A program made the position numbers and the translations under genes. DNA of 64,000 nt from Nymphalis io. Its lineage: Eukaryota > Arthropoda > Insecta > Lepidoptera > Nymphalidae. The DNA is taken from positions 9,635,001 through 9,699,000 of the forward strand of contig NC_065896.1 in the NCBI RefSeq assembly GCF_905147045.1. Reading direction: 5' to 3'. Positions 49,206 to 61,615 of the stretch are shown one piece after another (positions within the stretch are counted from its first letter, which is position 1; the number at the start of each line of letters is the position of its first letter). The notes beneath the pieces are model-generated. The model made no database searches. It had not been told where the DNA came from and saw only the letters and a list, made by a program, of their open reading frames with translations.

Positions 49206-51507
49206 TAATTCAGAATCATTTGCGTCTTAATTTGAATACAGATAGATGATTTCGATTAAAAATTAAATATGTATTGCTCATTTTCGAAAGAAATCTTAAA
49301 ATGTTGCTCTTTTCAGCAATAACAGCTGGCTGACCTGTGTGGATTTGACAAGTGACATCTGACAAGTGACAACTCATGATGACTACATAATAAAAATGTT
49401 ATTTTTTTCACTACAAAATACTAAATATTTTTTTAGTAATAAATTTAAATATAATAATTTGTATATGGCTATATGTGCTTAATTACGCTTTCTGAATAAA
49501 ATATAGAAATATTTTACTCTAAACGCGTAATGATGTGACGATTCAGACTAGTATTTGTTTTTCATTGAATATAATTATTATTTTTACAATAACAATGATT
49601 AATATTGTACAATAAATAATTGTATTCAGAAATAATTATTATTAGAAAATAAAAAAAAAACAAAATATTTCACATGGTATAAATAACATCGTAAGCATAT
49701 TTATATATACCAGTTGACTATTATTATGTTGGCGTTCTATGGCTTTCGTCCAGGAGTGAATGGCATAAGGTTGAAAAAAAGTAAAAAAATTATGATACCC
49801 AAATATCTGTGCGTAGCAATAGAACTAGCAGCTTACATGGTACACTTGCACAATAGCGAATGGGAAAAAGAGTGTAGCGCATCATTGTGGATTGAATTAT
49901 CCGTAGTAAATTTAGTAAAATTATATTAAAATAGATAAATTATATAAGTATTTTTGCTACAACTTACCTGATTTTTTTAAGAAAAGTTATTGCGAATATA
50001 TTAAAATCAATGCAGTATAATAAAATATTAATTCATTTTATTAAGGACCATCAGCAGTCACTATACTTACACATGTAATATTAAAAATACATACAAACTT
50101 AACATAAAATGTGGGACTCTTCAAGACGGCCACATGCTTTTTAAGGTACAATATACATTTTTTTTTACTAACATTAATGTTCATTTTAGTTAAAACTTTT
50201 GCTTGTTAACTTATTGTATAAGATTTAAACGTAAAAATGTATTATGTGTATAAGCATCTTATCCTCTTGAGAAGTTGCCCGAAGCAGTTTGGTGTTAGGA
50301 AGTTCGCAGTGTGCGCATTGCACTTCCGTACCTCGGAAAGTAGTTTAACGACTAGAATTCTTCATAATTAGTTCAGGTGAGGTAATATTGTTATACAATT
50401 AATTAATCTTTGTATTTAATATTACCTACAGTGTACTGGTAATTCTTTTCCATATACACGGTTTTGATGCCGATTTTGATGAAATATATATTTTTTTATA
50501 TATTCAATGAATATAATACATATATTTATTACGTTATTCATGGGTTAACATGGATGGTTCTTAGTTTAGGTAGCGTTGCTGGCACATTTTTTTCCCGATA
50601 TTTTTTTTAAATTATTGTTTTGGATTTATCACTTTATATTTTAATTTATTATTTTAAAATTATTATTTATAAAATCTTAATTTTAATTTTCCAAGCGCCG
50701 GACCTTAATTACCTGGTTGCGCTATTTAATTAATTAAAAAAATATAAACAAATAATTGGTTAAATAAAATGTAACATAAAATTATTTTTAAACGAAACGA
50801 TAAACTTTGCTCAAAGTAAAAAAAAATTTTTATTAGACGAGCAAGTAATGTAAAGAAATGAACGATGAATAAAAAAACAATTGACGGTTTTCGATCTCGG
50901 TCCAGACTTTAATGAATCGTAATCGATCTTACTTTATAAAAATATTTTTTCTTTGCTTTTATGATATGAATTTATTAAAGCAATGAATGCATATTTTATT
51001 GGCGCTTAAGAGATCACTTCACTTTCACTGAAAAGAAATTTAAAAGTAATTACTTACGTTCCTCATACATCCTGTAAAAAACGTACCTAATTGAAATAAA
51101 ATTAGCTCACACAGTTCAGTAATTAATTTGGATTTCTTTTTGATTAAAAGTTATACAAACTATTGAAGCGCGTTACTAAATTTTTTAATAATTTATTTGT
51201 ATTCTGAGAACGCAACCCGAATATTTGTTGTCAGTGGGAACTAATAAACGCTAATGCTATAAAATAGTGTTTTTGAAAAATGAGGCTAAAAGTTTTTTGC
51301 GGAAAAAATCCTTTGAAACCTAAAAATGTGTCACTAGAGCGATAAGTGTCTAAACGTACGAAAAAATGTAGCTTTAGAGATTGAATAAGAGGTTATTTTT
51401 CAATGGTGAAGCGCAAAAACCGGCATTGATAGACGCAGAAATAAAATCGACCCCGTGAATTTTCCTTTCCATTGACGATATAGTTTATTTGTTGTTTTAA
51501 GTATTGA
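49206..51507. other. Intergenic stretch upstream of the CANT1-like gene
   Basis: The first 180 bp are probably its promoter and contain GACAAGTGAC twice (about 49347-49370). A small family C scrap lies at about 50270-50350 (GGAAGTTCGCAGTGTG, CTTCCGTACCTCGGAAAG). The rest is AT-rich. A 71-codon open frame at 49714-49929 has no support. Confidence 0.4.
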
Positions 51508-51800
51508 ACTGGTGGTAGGGCTTTGTGCAAGCTCGTCGGGGTAGGCACCACCTACTCATCAGATATTCTATCGCAAAACAGCAGTACTTGGTATTGTTAT
51601 GTTCCGGTTTGAAGGGTGAGTGACCCAGTGTAATTACAAGGGACATAACATCTTAGTTCCCAAGGTTGGTGGCACATTGGCGATGTAAGCGATGGTTAAC
51701 ATTTCTTACAGCGGCAATGTCTATGGGCGTTGGTGACCACTCACCACCAGGTATATACCATCAGATATATGCTCATCCGCCTACCTATACTATAAAAAAT
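51508..51800 (+). repeat. Family A repeat, near full length
   Basis: ACTGGTGGTAGGGCTTTGTG to CGCCTACCTATACTATAAAA. It carries a small duplication, CACCAGGTATATACCATCAG, near the 3' end. Confidence 0.9.
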
Positions 51801-52269
51801 AATAATTCACATACAAAATAATTACACCTAACGTGGCTGCCGGATATGAATCAGTAAATATATATTTATTTACTTGTAAATTAAATATTCCATTGTTATT
51901 ACTCAGCCAAATTTGAAATTAACTTGAAAAAATGTTTAATCATAAAATAGATGTATAATCTACATTTGTAATCTATAACAGGTTAAAAATGTGTAGTCGT
52001 AATATTATTCATATGCCTCTTTCATGAAAGGAAAAACGTTATTAATAATTATGCTTCGTACTTATTATCGTGTCTCTTTGGAGCAATAATACGAATACAC
52101 TATATTGTATATAACAAAAAAAACGTATAATAGCAATTACTTAGACAGTAATTCATACAAATACATTCAATTTAGATAATGTTAGTAAAGCCGATAGAAA
52201 TGGAAAGCACGATAGTGATGTAATTATGCGCCATTATAGTGTTGCAATATTTTAACTTAATAACAAATT

Positions 52270-53133
52270 AAGAGATTTGAAATTTTCATTTTTACAACGT
52301 CTAGACAACAATGAGTTTAATGCCAAGAAAACACAGGTGTGCGCTCTCACAGCGAAAAAGTCACCATTTTACCCTCATCCCTCCCTCTGTGGCACACCGC
52401 TGACGATACAAAGCAAAATCGCCATGCTGGGGATGGACGTTCGCTGCGACCTTAGTCCAAGGGATTACATCGAGGCTATTATAAAAACAGCTTCACGAAA
52501 ACTCGGAGTTCTGAACAAGGTGCGGCGTTTTTTCACGCCAGAACAACTGTGCCTGTTATACAAAACACAGGTACGGTCTTGCGTTGAATATTGCTCGCAC
52601 CTTTGGGATGGCTCCGCTAAGTACCTAATGGAGGACTTGGACCGGTTGCAGCGACGTGCAGTACGCATTATTGGCGACGTAAAGGTCACAAACACCCTTG
52701 AACCTTTACAATTGCGTCGCGAGATAGCAGCACTGAGCGCTTTCTATCGTCTGTATCACGGCGAGTGCTCTGAGGAATTATTCTCTCTAATTCCTGCTTC
52801 CCCCTTCCTTCTTAAGTCCACGCGAGCTGGTTCTCGATGTCACCGCCTAACTGTGACATCAATTCCATCGCGCACAAAGAAATTTGGCAACTCCTTTCTT
52901 TGTCGCACTACCAAAGAATGGAATTCCTTACCAGCTCACGTGTTCCCCTCCTCTTACAACCCGGGTTCCTTCAAACGAGGCGTGAAGAGGCATCTTGCGG
53001 GCCGGCAAGGCGGGGACGGCTAGTACAGAACATTCTTCCCGACTGTACTGGCCGTCGTCGCGTTTGGACTCTACTACGACTTACCATCAGGTGGAGTAGT
53101 CATTTGCCATCCCGGGGCATATAAAAAAAAAAA
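52270..53133 (+). mobile_element. 5'-truncated non-LTR retrotransposon, 3' end with poly-A
   Basis: An uninterrupted frame (52277-53023, 248 codons) encodes the C-terminal end of a LINE polymerase protein. Recognisable blocks are NAKKTQVC, YIEAIIKTASRKLGVLNKVR, LLYKTQVRSCVEYCSHLWDG and LDRLQRRAVRIIGD. A 3' untranslated part with ACTTACCATCAGGTGG, CCCGGGGCATATA and a poly-A run ends it near 53133. The RT catalytic box itself is missing because of 5' truncation. The intact frame and the homogeneous tail suggest a fairly recent insertion. I could not settle the target-site duplication (TTTACAA occurs on both sides). Confidence 0.88.
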
Positions 53134-53426
53134 AAATTTACAATGGACTGAATATATTAAACTAAAAAGTTCTTAAATGGTTTTAAAAAAACTAATTGAT
53201 TTTTTAGTGATATATTTGACTAATGGATGAAAATTGTATGCGTTTTAAATGTCTAATAAATTTTGAAGAAACTTAAAAAATATAAAATTGTGTCTACTGG
53301 TAAATTAGGAGCAATGTTTCTGATAAAAAAAAATATTTTTGTTTATTGGCTGTTTTTGAATGAAGAAAGAAAAACACCATATATGTCATTATTATTGTAA
53401 ATAAACAAAACAGATAAAAAAGCATT

Positions 53427-55650
53427 ATGAATGGAATATTTACAAATGTTTTGTGGTATTTGGAATTCATTGCCTTTGCTGTAACTTTGATTTTATTTTT
53501 CTGTTTCATTTTGTATATAACTAAAGTAAATTACGTTTCATATAACAAGCGGTACGATATGCGGCAGAAGTATGTACCTCTTTTATTTTACTTAAATACT
53601 TAAATAATATATTTTACGAGCACGAAGCGAGTTATTTTTAGCATATAAAGGGCATGTAAGAGAGGCTACGACTAAATTCCGAGATATTTATGATCTAGAT
53701 TATTTTTATAATAAACGGACCTCAATAGATTATTGGTAGTAGTGCCTGCCTGAATCTGCCTCTTTGGTTTAGCAGCTATATTATAAGGCTGCAGATGTCT
53801 AGGTCTTGGGTTCAAAACCAGACTTGGCCTAATAAGATCCTAGTGGATTATGACCATAAAGGAATATGGAATGTACTTGCTTTAAATATATTATATTCCT
53901 ATAAATAAACAGGCAAAAGTAAAAACAGTTCAGTACCATTTTCTCTTCTATTCATCGACTGATTATTTTTTCTTGATTGATAACTTTTGTTGAGCTTTAG
54001 TTTGAATCTAAATTTTGTGTTATCAATATATTTTTTTAAATAGAAGTAGAAAAACGGAAAATGCAAACGAATATAAGTTTTCCTGAAATTTTTAATAATG
54101 GTCTTGACCGAATTTCGTAAATAAATACACACAAATATTTTCAGATACATGGCCGACGGTACATGGTTTATACAAAGCTAAATACATGGAAACCGCAAGT
54201 AGCAAACATAAAATTATACTGTAAGTTCAATTTCATAAAAAACCACATCCCTTCAAGGAGGCGACCTAAATTCATGTCTCTGATATTATTCTCTAAGTCA
54301 CAACTCGTTTCAGCACCCGGGTGTCTGAATTTCTAGAACCGTTTAAGAAGCATCCTTTTATAAAGTAAGAAAATTAATATATCCACATATATAAATAGAA
54401 ATTAAAATTAAATATAGTTTTGTAATTAAATTATCTTAAGGAGGATGGTAAAGCCTGTTAAATTCATAAATTTATATAAATCTAAATTTATCTAATTTTA
54501 ATTATAAATCTGCAACAACAACTATAAAAGTGTTGTATCTCATTTGTATGGTATTTTTTTGTCTGGAAATAAATGATTATTATTATTGTATACATACATT
54601 ATTTATGTATTTTTTAATAATAAGATGCCGAAATGGTTTAGTGGCCTGGTTCTTAATCGATGATCGCGGTTTGAAAGCCGGATAAGCATAATTAAGTTTT
54701 CAAATAAGATTCATCTCTTGTTTGGCATGAGTATGAAGGGAAGTATCGCGAAAGATGACTAGAAACATCGGTTGAAGACATGACTATTTCCAGTTTTACT
54801 TTAATTTATTTTTGCAAATGAACCTTTATTACCATTTTATTTCATATCGTCTCGATTCTGTACACTGACGATATAAATTAATTATGATACTACTATGTAC
54901 GTATGTGTGCAGTAGCAAGCGGGCAATATGCGTTTTTTATTTTTTATATTGTGTATCGATAAAAATAAATAAATTGTTGCTGCACCGAGCTCGACTATAT
55001 ATTATAAAAAGTTATTTTCTTTGTGTGTAAGTTATATACAGGTATTTATAATAATCTAAATATCAAATTTTGAAATTTATTTAATTTATATTATAAATTA
55101 TATCGAAATTTTCACTTTATACATTTTGTAACAAACTAACATATAAGTGATCCTCTGCTAAGTGGGACACTTCCTGATGAAGTGAGAATTTCAAGGTTAT
55201 TCTAATACGTTGTCAGAGAGGTTGGTGAGTACTTAAGGGCCAGGTTCCAATGCGGTGGTTATACATAAATGGGGCATGGGTTTTTATGATATTTTTCTTC
55301 ACCCCTAAAAACGAGATACACACAAATTTAGTCTGTAAGTTAGGCGCTACTTGCTCGGATGTCAACCTTGTCTTTATCATTACTTTTCACTGAATCCTAA
55401 TATCAGTGAATATCTTATTGTTACATTTGTTTCTAAATGTGTATTTTTTAGTTTAGAACAAGTGATATGTACGAAACCAATGCGAAAACGAAAGCTAAAG
55501 GAACCGAATCAGAGGCCCGTGTGCTGTGACTTGGGATGTGTTTGGTTCTGTAGACTCATAGGGAGTATAATAACAATTGCTTTGTGTTATTTCGGTGCAT
55601 ACGCATTTATATCAGATACGAAATTGAAGTTCGGCTTGTTTGTACCCTGA
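53427..55650 (+). CDS. Gene E: small membrane protein, unrecognised; first exon uncertain
   Basis: Three downstream exons join in phase: 54145-54220 (TWPTVHGLYKAKYMETASS), 54314-54364 (TRVSEFLEPFKKHPFIK) and 55452-55650, stopping at 55648-55650. AATAAA follows near 55669. Together they encode about 107 residues with a cysteine-rich patch (CCDLGCVWFC) and a hydrophobic segment (LIGSIITIALCYFGAYAFI) near the end. A plausible first exon, 53427-53569, starts MNGIFTNVLWYLEF, carries a second hydrophobic segment (FAVTLILFFCFILYI) and has a good donor. It ends in phase 2, whereas the next exon needs phase 1, so an exon is missing, a site is misjudged, or the first exon belongs elsewhere. No domain is recognised. 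Confidence 0.45.
53750..53865 (+). repeat. Family C SINE, 5' part
   Basis: TGCCTCTTTGGTTTAGCAGC, ATAAGGCTGCAGATGTCTAG and TTGGGTTCAAAACCAGACTT. The B box is nearly intact. Confidence 0.7.
54365..55451. other. Last intron of gene E
   Basis: AT-rich, with a degraded family B SINE at about 54625-54785 (GCCGAAATGGTTTAGTGG, TTGAAAGCCGGATAAGCA, GGGAAGTATCGCGAAAGATG). Nothing else is seen. Confidence 0.45.
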
Positions 55651-56071
55651 GTAACCATGAATACAGAATAATAAAAATATTTTTCATATAATTACACTTC
55701 TTTTTGTTACCAAATTATTAAATTTCGAGTTTATAATTTTCTAAAACATTACCTTAATGAATAAACTTATAAAAATCACAAAGCAATACACGCATTTATA
55801 TTATAAATATTTGCAATACATTTTTCAATTAAAGTAATTGCGATTATATCTTTAGTTACTAGACCATCACATAGAAATGCTTTTTTTTTGTTCGGCTTTT
55901 AGTTATTAAATAAAACATGACCGTACTTTCGAAAAGATTACAATGAACACTGATGTGTGATGTATAATATAATAATTGCGCCTAATGCTATCAAAATGAA
56001 AGTATATATCAAACAAATTAGAAATAAGATATTATTGGTATTGATTTTATTGCAATTGGTGGTAGACTTAT

Positions 56072-56346
56072 ACTGGTGGTAGAGCTTAGTGCAAGCTCGT
56101 CTGGGTAGGTACCACCCACTCATCAGATATTCTACCGCTTGTGTTCCGGTTTGAAGGGTGAGTGAGCCAGTGTAATTACAGGCACAAGGGACATAACATC
56201 TTAGTTCCCAAGGTTGGTGGCGCATTGGTGATGTAAGCGATGGTTAACATTTCTTACAATGCCAATGTCTAAGGGCGTTTGGTGACCACTTACCATCAGG
56301 TGGCCCATATGCTCGTCCGCCTTCCTATTCTATAAAAAAAAAAAAA
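56072..56346 (+). repeat. Family A repeat with a 30-bp internal gap
   Basis: ACTGGTGGTAGAGCTTAGTG to CTTCCTATTCTATAAAAAAA. The stretch between CTACCGC and TTGTGTTCCGG is missing. Confidence 0.92.
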
Positions 56347-57049
56347 TGTGTTAGCTGGTAACCGCGTTATGTCTAAAAACTTTCAATATTAATAAATTAT
56401 AGATACTACAAGTATAGTCAGGTCTGCACTTCTCTAGTCTGTTATATTTTTACTTTTTTGTAATAAATGTTTGACAGACATAACTCATTTACTGTTTTGT
56501 TATATATATAGATTGAGTCGTGATTGTTCGTTCTACTCACGCCTGACAAATTTGATTAGCAGATCCTTTGTTTGAGTAGCTGAATGTTTTATAAAGTTTT
56601 TTGCGCAAAGATGGACAATGGAGGCTGCGCACGAAAATGTCTATAATGTAATTGACTTAACATACTTTCTATTTTTATGTTGAAATTAATTTAAATCAAC
56701 TTTATGTTTATTGTTCGAAATGTAGCAATTTAAAAAAAAATTATATGCTTTGATTTCAGTGAAAGATTTATTGATTAATATTTAATTTTTTTGAATAATA
56801 AACGTATTACAAGTAATGCAAGATAACTTATAACATTATTGAGTTTCTTTGAATTGATAAGACAATGTAAGAAAATCAATAAATATTGATTTTCTTTTAA
56901 GATAAATAAGGTATTGAATTAACATACCTATGAACTTGATTGAAGGAAAAGAGTAACTAGGGGGGTCCTTGCCGGTTCTGTAAATTCCGAATGGATAGTA
57001 GATTTACTTAAAATCTTGTAATTTGACGTGCTTACTTCACTACAAAAAA

Positions 57050-57352
57050 ACCGAGATGGTCCAGTGGTAATAACGCGTGAATCTTAACCGATGAACCCAC
57101 GAGTTCAAACCCGGGCAAGCATCACTGATTTTCATGTGCTTAATTTGTGATTATAATTCATCAGGTGCTTGACGGTGAAGGAAAACATCGTGAGGAAACC
57201 TGCATGTGTCTAAGTTCACTGAAATTCTGCCACATGTGTATTCCACCAACCCGCATTGGAGCAGCATGGTGGAATAAGCTCCAAAAACCTTCTCCTCAAA
57301 AAGGGAGAGGAGGCTTTAGCCCAGCGTGGGATTTTTACAGGCTGTTACTGGT
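57050..57352 (+). repeat. Family B SINE, full length, with target-site duplication
   Basis: CCGAGATGGTCCAGTGGTAA to ACAGGCTGTTACTGG. The 14-bp flanks ACTTCACTACAAAA (57034-57047) and ACTTCAATACAAAA (57353-57366) differ at one base. Confidence 0.9.
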
Positions 57353-58019
57353 ACTTCAATACAAAATCAAAATTACCAATAATATCGAATTTCGTATCGA
57401 TGTTTGTATCCTATTGTAATGATAATAAATATTTCAGCACCATTTAAAAATAAAAATAACAAATAGTTCAAAAACCAATCATATTTATTATGTGTTCCTC
57501 AAATTTTTAATAATTATTATGATCACAATTGCAATCAATCGGTAAAAACTAGTTCAAATAGTCTTAAGTAAATATAAGAGTATTTCGAATGTTCGATTTA
57601 TATAAAAATATTTAAAAATAAATGTTCTTTTGTAGCGGTCATGCCGGATATTAACCTTACGTAACATATTAAAGTGAAGCAAATCTTAGTGCACGCAAGA
57701 TGCTTCAAGGAAGTGAATTCTGCGATGCGTAATTTTACGACTTTTAAGTTTATTACATGACTTGATTGGTAAAACGGACTTTTTTACAAACTATAAAGAA
57801 TGTATGTGATTTCTAAATGATTTTAATAGACATGAATATTAATTGACCTTCATGCTAAAACACTAATAAGCGTGATGCTTTAACTCATCTAAATATTTCA
57901 TTAAAGAAAAATAAATTAAAAATTATTATATTAAAAATATTATGTTTAATACAATTTATTATAAGTTGGAAATAACAATTCCAAATAATTCTCCAAATAA
58001 ACGTTTTATTCATTATTAT
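57353..58019. other. AT-rich stretch without features
   Basis: No exon or known repeat is seen. Confidence 0.35.
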
Positions 58020-58185
58020 CCTTTTTTATAGAATAGGTGGACGAGCATATAGGCCATCTGATGGTAAGTGGTCACCAACGCCCATAGACATTAGCATTGT
58101 AAGAGATGTTAACCATAGCTTACATCGGCCACTGCGCCACCAACCTTAGAAACTAAGATGTTATGTTCCTTGTGTTTGTAATTAG
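58020..58185 (-). repeat. Family A repeat, truncated
   Basis: T run, GGTGGACGAGCATATAGGCC, GATGGTAAGTGGTCACCAAC, CACCAACCTTAGAAACTAAG. It stops after ATGTTCCTTGTG. Confidence 0.85.
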
Positions 58186-58662
58186 TTCAATTTCAATACC
58201 ATATGTCGCAAGGATTTTGGCTCAGTGTCATCTGCGTCAAGCGTTTCTCCAACAAATAACTACTATTTGTATGCCTTACGTTATATTATGTACTTCTATA
58301 ATATTTCTTTACTCTATTTTTACTTCTGTTAGAATTAGCTCAAATTAACAATACTCGTATTGTATACAAAGTACTAATGTAAAGTAATTATTCGACCGAA
58401 TGTCCTCGTAACACAGCACCGAACTACAATAGCTTCCGCCTGTTAACAGAGACATGGGTGCGTAAAATTCGGAACGGGCTGTGTATTCAAGGCACGCGTT
58501 TTCAACAAGACAAAAATAAACATTTCGGCGCTTATACATTTACCGTTACAACGTCACGTCATTTAGTTACCGTCTTTTATGACGGCTGAATATTATAAAT
58601 GATTTTAAAATGGTAAAAAATATAATTCACTCATATTATGTATAGTTTTGTATTTTTTACAG

Positions 58663-58847
58663 CTGCAGATCAAGTTCTTCAATACAAATCCTTAGCTTAT
58701 TGCCTTTTAGTTTTGTCACCAGGGGACAGATTATTTTACAATGTCGTAGGAAGAGAAGAAAGAAATTGTTTGGTGCAACCGACGATTCAAAATCAATTAT
58801 ATTTTGAAGACAAGCATATAAGCAGGAATTTCCTTGTTAATCCTTAA
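58663..58847 (+). other. Weak candidate for a terminal exon
   Basis: A good acceptor (ATTTTTTACAG) opens a 61-codon frame with the look of coding sequence (QYKSLAYCLLVLSPGDRLF) up to a stop at 58845-58847. No upstream partner exon was found and the frame has no known domain. Confidence 0.2.
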
Positions 58848-58889
58848 CATTAACAACACAATTATCCTATATTTTGATTGTGTTGTTAA

Positions 58890-59000
58890 GGTTACACGGC
58901 GCATTGGGCTTTTTCACGGTATATTCTGAGCAAAAGATGAATTATAAATATAAATCAAACTCATGAAAATTTAATAGTGCTTGCCAGGGCGTAGACTTGG
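58890..59000 (-). repeat. Family B SINE, degraded
   Basis: GAGCAAAAGATGAATTATAA, CTCATGAAAATTTAATAGTG and CTTGCCAGGGCG match antisense family B. Confidence 0.6.
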
Positions 59001-60101
59001 TTGAGATCGCTTCTTTTTCGTCTAATAATATTATATGTAATATATAACTTAATGGCATCCAATAAATATGATTGGATATATACTATATAATATAATAAAA
59101 AACTAACGTTTCAATTTCGGCGTCGTGGATTAATCCGGTAAAATAAACGTTCAGTGCAATGCTAACGAGTCCTATAACAGAGTGATGTTCAGTCTAAGCG
59201 GTCAGCGTGTCAACATGCAAACAAGTTCATCTTTGTTTTAACTTGTTTGTTCCCTCACAAAAGCGATGTTTGCACTCGGGGGGTGATAAATGAAATGGGG
59301 CGGATGTAGAGATTCACACAGAGCTCTTATAAAGAAACCAATACTGCAACACGATTGGTTGTACCAAATATTGTAAATTAATCTTTCGATTTGGCAATTT
59401 AATATGAGGTTTGGCTTCCAAAATGATTACTCTTTGATGAATTATATTCTTAATGAAAATGCTGACTGTACTGGTTAGAGGTATATTTCAATTTGGTTTT
59501 AACAAAACTTATGAAGACACTACATTCAAAAAACGAGAATATAAACAAAGAATAAAAATATTCGATCGTTGCTTTTCGATAAATATTCTTCTTGCAACTC
59601 ATAATTAAAGTCAAAAGATGTCAAAACGTCATTAAGTCGAAATTTGTAGCAAAAATATTTTAATAGTATCCAAGTAAATAATAGCAGTATTTTATATTTA
59701 CGAAATACTCAGTACAACAAAGTATCTATATATTTTTACAACGGAACGCTGAACATGATAATCAAAGTCGCTATCTTAATACGTTCGTTCTTTAACAATA
59801 TAAAAATTATTCGTTCTCATTACGATTTGTATATTAATTGTGCACAATTTCCATTAAAATAAAAACAAATTAACGGAGAACTATAACGAGATTTATCTCA
59901 CAGAATCATGAACAATAACGATATTAACTTAATAATCCGTCATGGCCAGTGGTGCAAATTATAATTAGTATGTATATAATGATATATATGTATTTATATT
60001 TCTCATTGTCGAAGGATACATACTGCGCAATTGTATATAGTGCAGGGATGTCGTAAGCTATCGCAACTAAACTTAGAAGTTTATTTGATTTCATGGAATT
60101 A
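59001..60101. other. AT-rich stretch without features
   Basis: A slightly GC-richer patch at 59110-59330 could be an old element, but I recognise nothing in it. Confidence 0.35.
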
Positions 60102-60114
60102 TATGCTTAAGTAG

Positions 60115-60493
60115 TCAGATTGCCTCGTTGGTCTAGTGGCTTGATGTAAGGCTGCAGACCCGGATGGCCTGGGTTCAATTCCCAGGTCGAGCCAATAAAA
60201 AGTTATTGGGTTTTTTTGACAGAAAATTCTCAGTAGCAGCCCGGAGTCTGGAAGTTGGAAGTGTGTACACTCCCGTGCCTCGGAAAGCACGTAAAGCCGT
60301 TGGTCCTGCGCCTGAACTCTTTCCGGTTGTGTCGGATTGCCGTCCCATCGGATTATGAGAGTTAGGGAATAGAGAGTGCACCTGTGTTTGCGTACACACT
60401 TGTGCACTATAATATCTCCTGCATAGTTGGCTAATCTCTCTTGAGATTGGCCACCGTGGCTGAAATCGGTCTGGAGGACATTATTATTTTTAT
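60115..60493 (+). repeat. Family C tRNA-derived SINE, full length, with target-site duplication
   Basis: The head holds a perfect A box (TGGTCTAGTGG) and B box (GGTTCAATTCC). It is followed by AAAAAGTTATTGGG, GTCTGGAAGTTGGAAGTGTG, GTGCCTCGGAAAGCACGTAA, GGATTGCCGTCCCATCGGAT, GGCCACCGTGGCTGAAATCG and a short (ATT)n tail. Flanks TATGCTTAAGTAG (60102-60114) and TATGTTTAAGTAG (60494-60506) are the duplicated target. Confidence 0.93.
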
Positions 60494-60506
60494 TATGTTT
60501 AAGTAG

Positions 60507-61375
60507 CTAGAGCTTTCTCGGTTTTAATCTAATTTATTTTTCTAGGACCAATATTGTATCTGTATATCGCTACAAAGGGTATTAGTTGGATTTACTAATA
60601 TGTGATGGATCACTGGCGGCAAATTTCAGAAATTATAATATGGAAAATTAATTTAGCGAAATAACTTTAGAAAAGATAATAAACTTTTATTTTCCATTCC
60701 CCTAAGAATAATATTATGCTTCTCAATAGTAAACTGTGTGTATGACCATTCTTTAACTTATTTGGTTGTCTAACAGTTTTTACAACGATCATAAATGACG
60801 AAACGAGATGTGCCTACAAAATTTATAAACGATATAATTATTAAGAGTTAGAAAAAAAAAACGGTATTTATTACATTTTTCACATCTATTAATTAATTTA
60901 AGTACATTCATCAACTATTTTGGAAACAGAATGTATCGTAAAGTGCTCATTACAAAAAAACAAAATTGAAGTTCTTTATTATACATTATACAAAATATCT
61001 TTTTTTTATAATATGAAAAACTTCTAAACGATGCTTCTAATTAAAAAAACTTCTTTCCAATGTCAAATCAACAATGACAGAAAGGGCGAAATCAATGTTT
61101 AATTAAACAGCCGCTAAGCAATGTTTATAAATAAGTCCGTAAAATCCTACAACGGTTAATCTGCAAATTGAATGGTTTATTTTTTTATATATAAATAGCC
61201 CTTGGTCTTACAATGCCATGAATAGCGCAAAAGGCCAGATGTAGCGTAACAACCATTACTAAACATGCATTTTTTTCTTTTTTAACCGTTTGATCTTTTT
61301 TTTTCTACTGTGTGCGTACTAACCAATTACCTGTCTCGACTTCACACGGGTAAAAAATAAGGTTTTGTTCCATGA
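60507..61375. other. AT-rich stretch with a family E repeat
   Basis: 61045-61140 carries family E in antisense (TTCTTTCCAATGTCAAATCA, GTTTAATTAAACAGCC). Nothing else is seen. Confidence 0.4.
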
Positions 61376-61615
61376 TTTTAATGATGATGACCATAACGAC
61401 TAATGTCAAGAGACATTCGCCAACTGCGCAAGACATATAATATAGTGCAAGTGTCTGCGCAAACACAGATGCTCCCTCATGCTTATAATCCGATAGGAGT
61501 TCAGGCATAGGACCAACGGCTTTACGTGCTTTCCGAGACACAGGACTGTACACACTTCCAATTTCCCAATTCTGAGCTGCTACTGATATTCACCGACAGA
61601 CCCCCAAACCCCAAT
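61376..61615 (-). repeat. Family C SINE
   Basis: Antisense: CAAGAGACATTCGCCAACTG, CTTATAATCCGATAGGAG, GGCTTTACGTGCTTTCCGAG, AGCTGCTACTGATATTCACC. The tRNA-like head is missing. Confidence 0.8.

Noticed and set aside
49714..49929. 71-codon open frame upstream of the CANT1-like gene
   Set aside because: No domain or clear transcript structure. A loose likeness (GVNGI) to a frame at 27114-27347 is too short to mean anything.
60099..60407. Open frames on both strands over 60100-60407
   Set aside because: They come from the full-length family C SINE.
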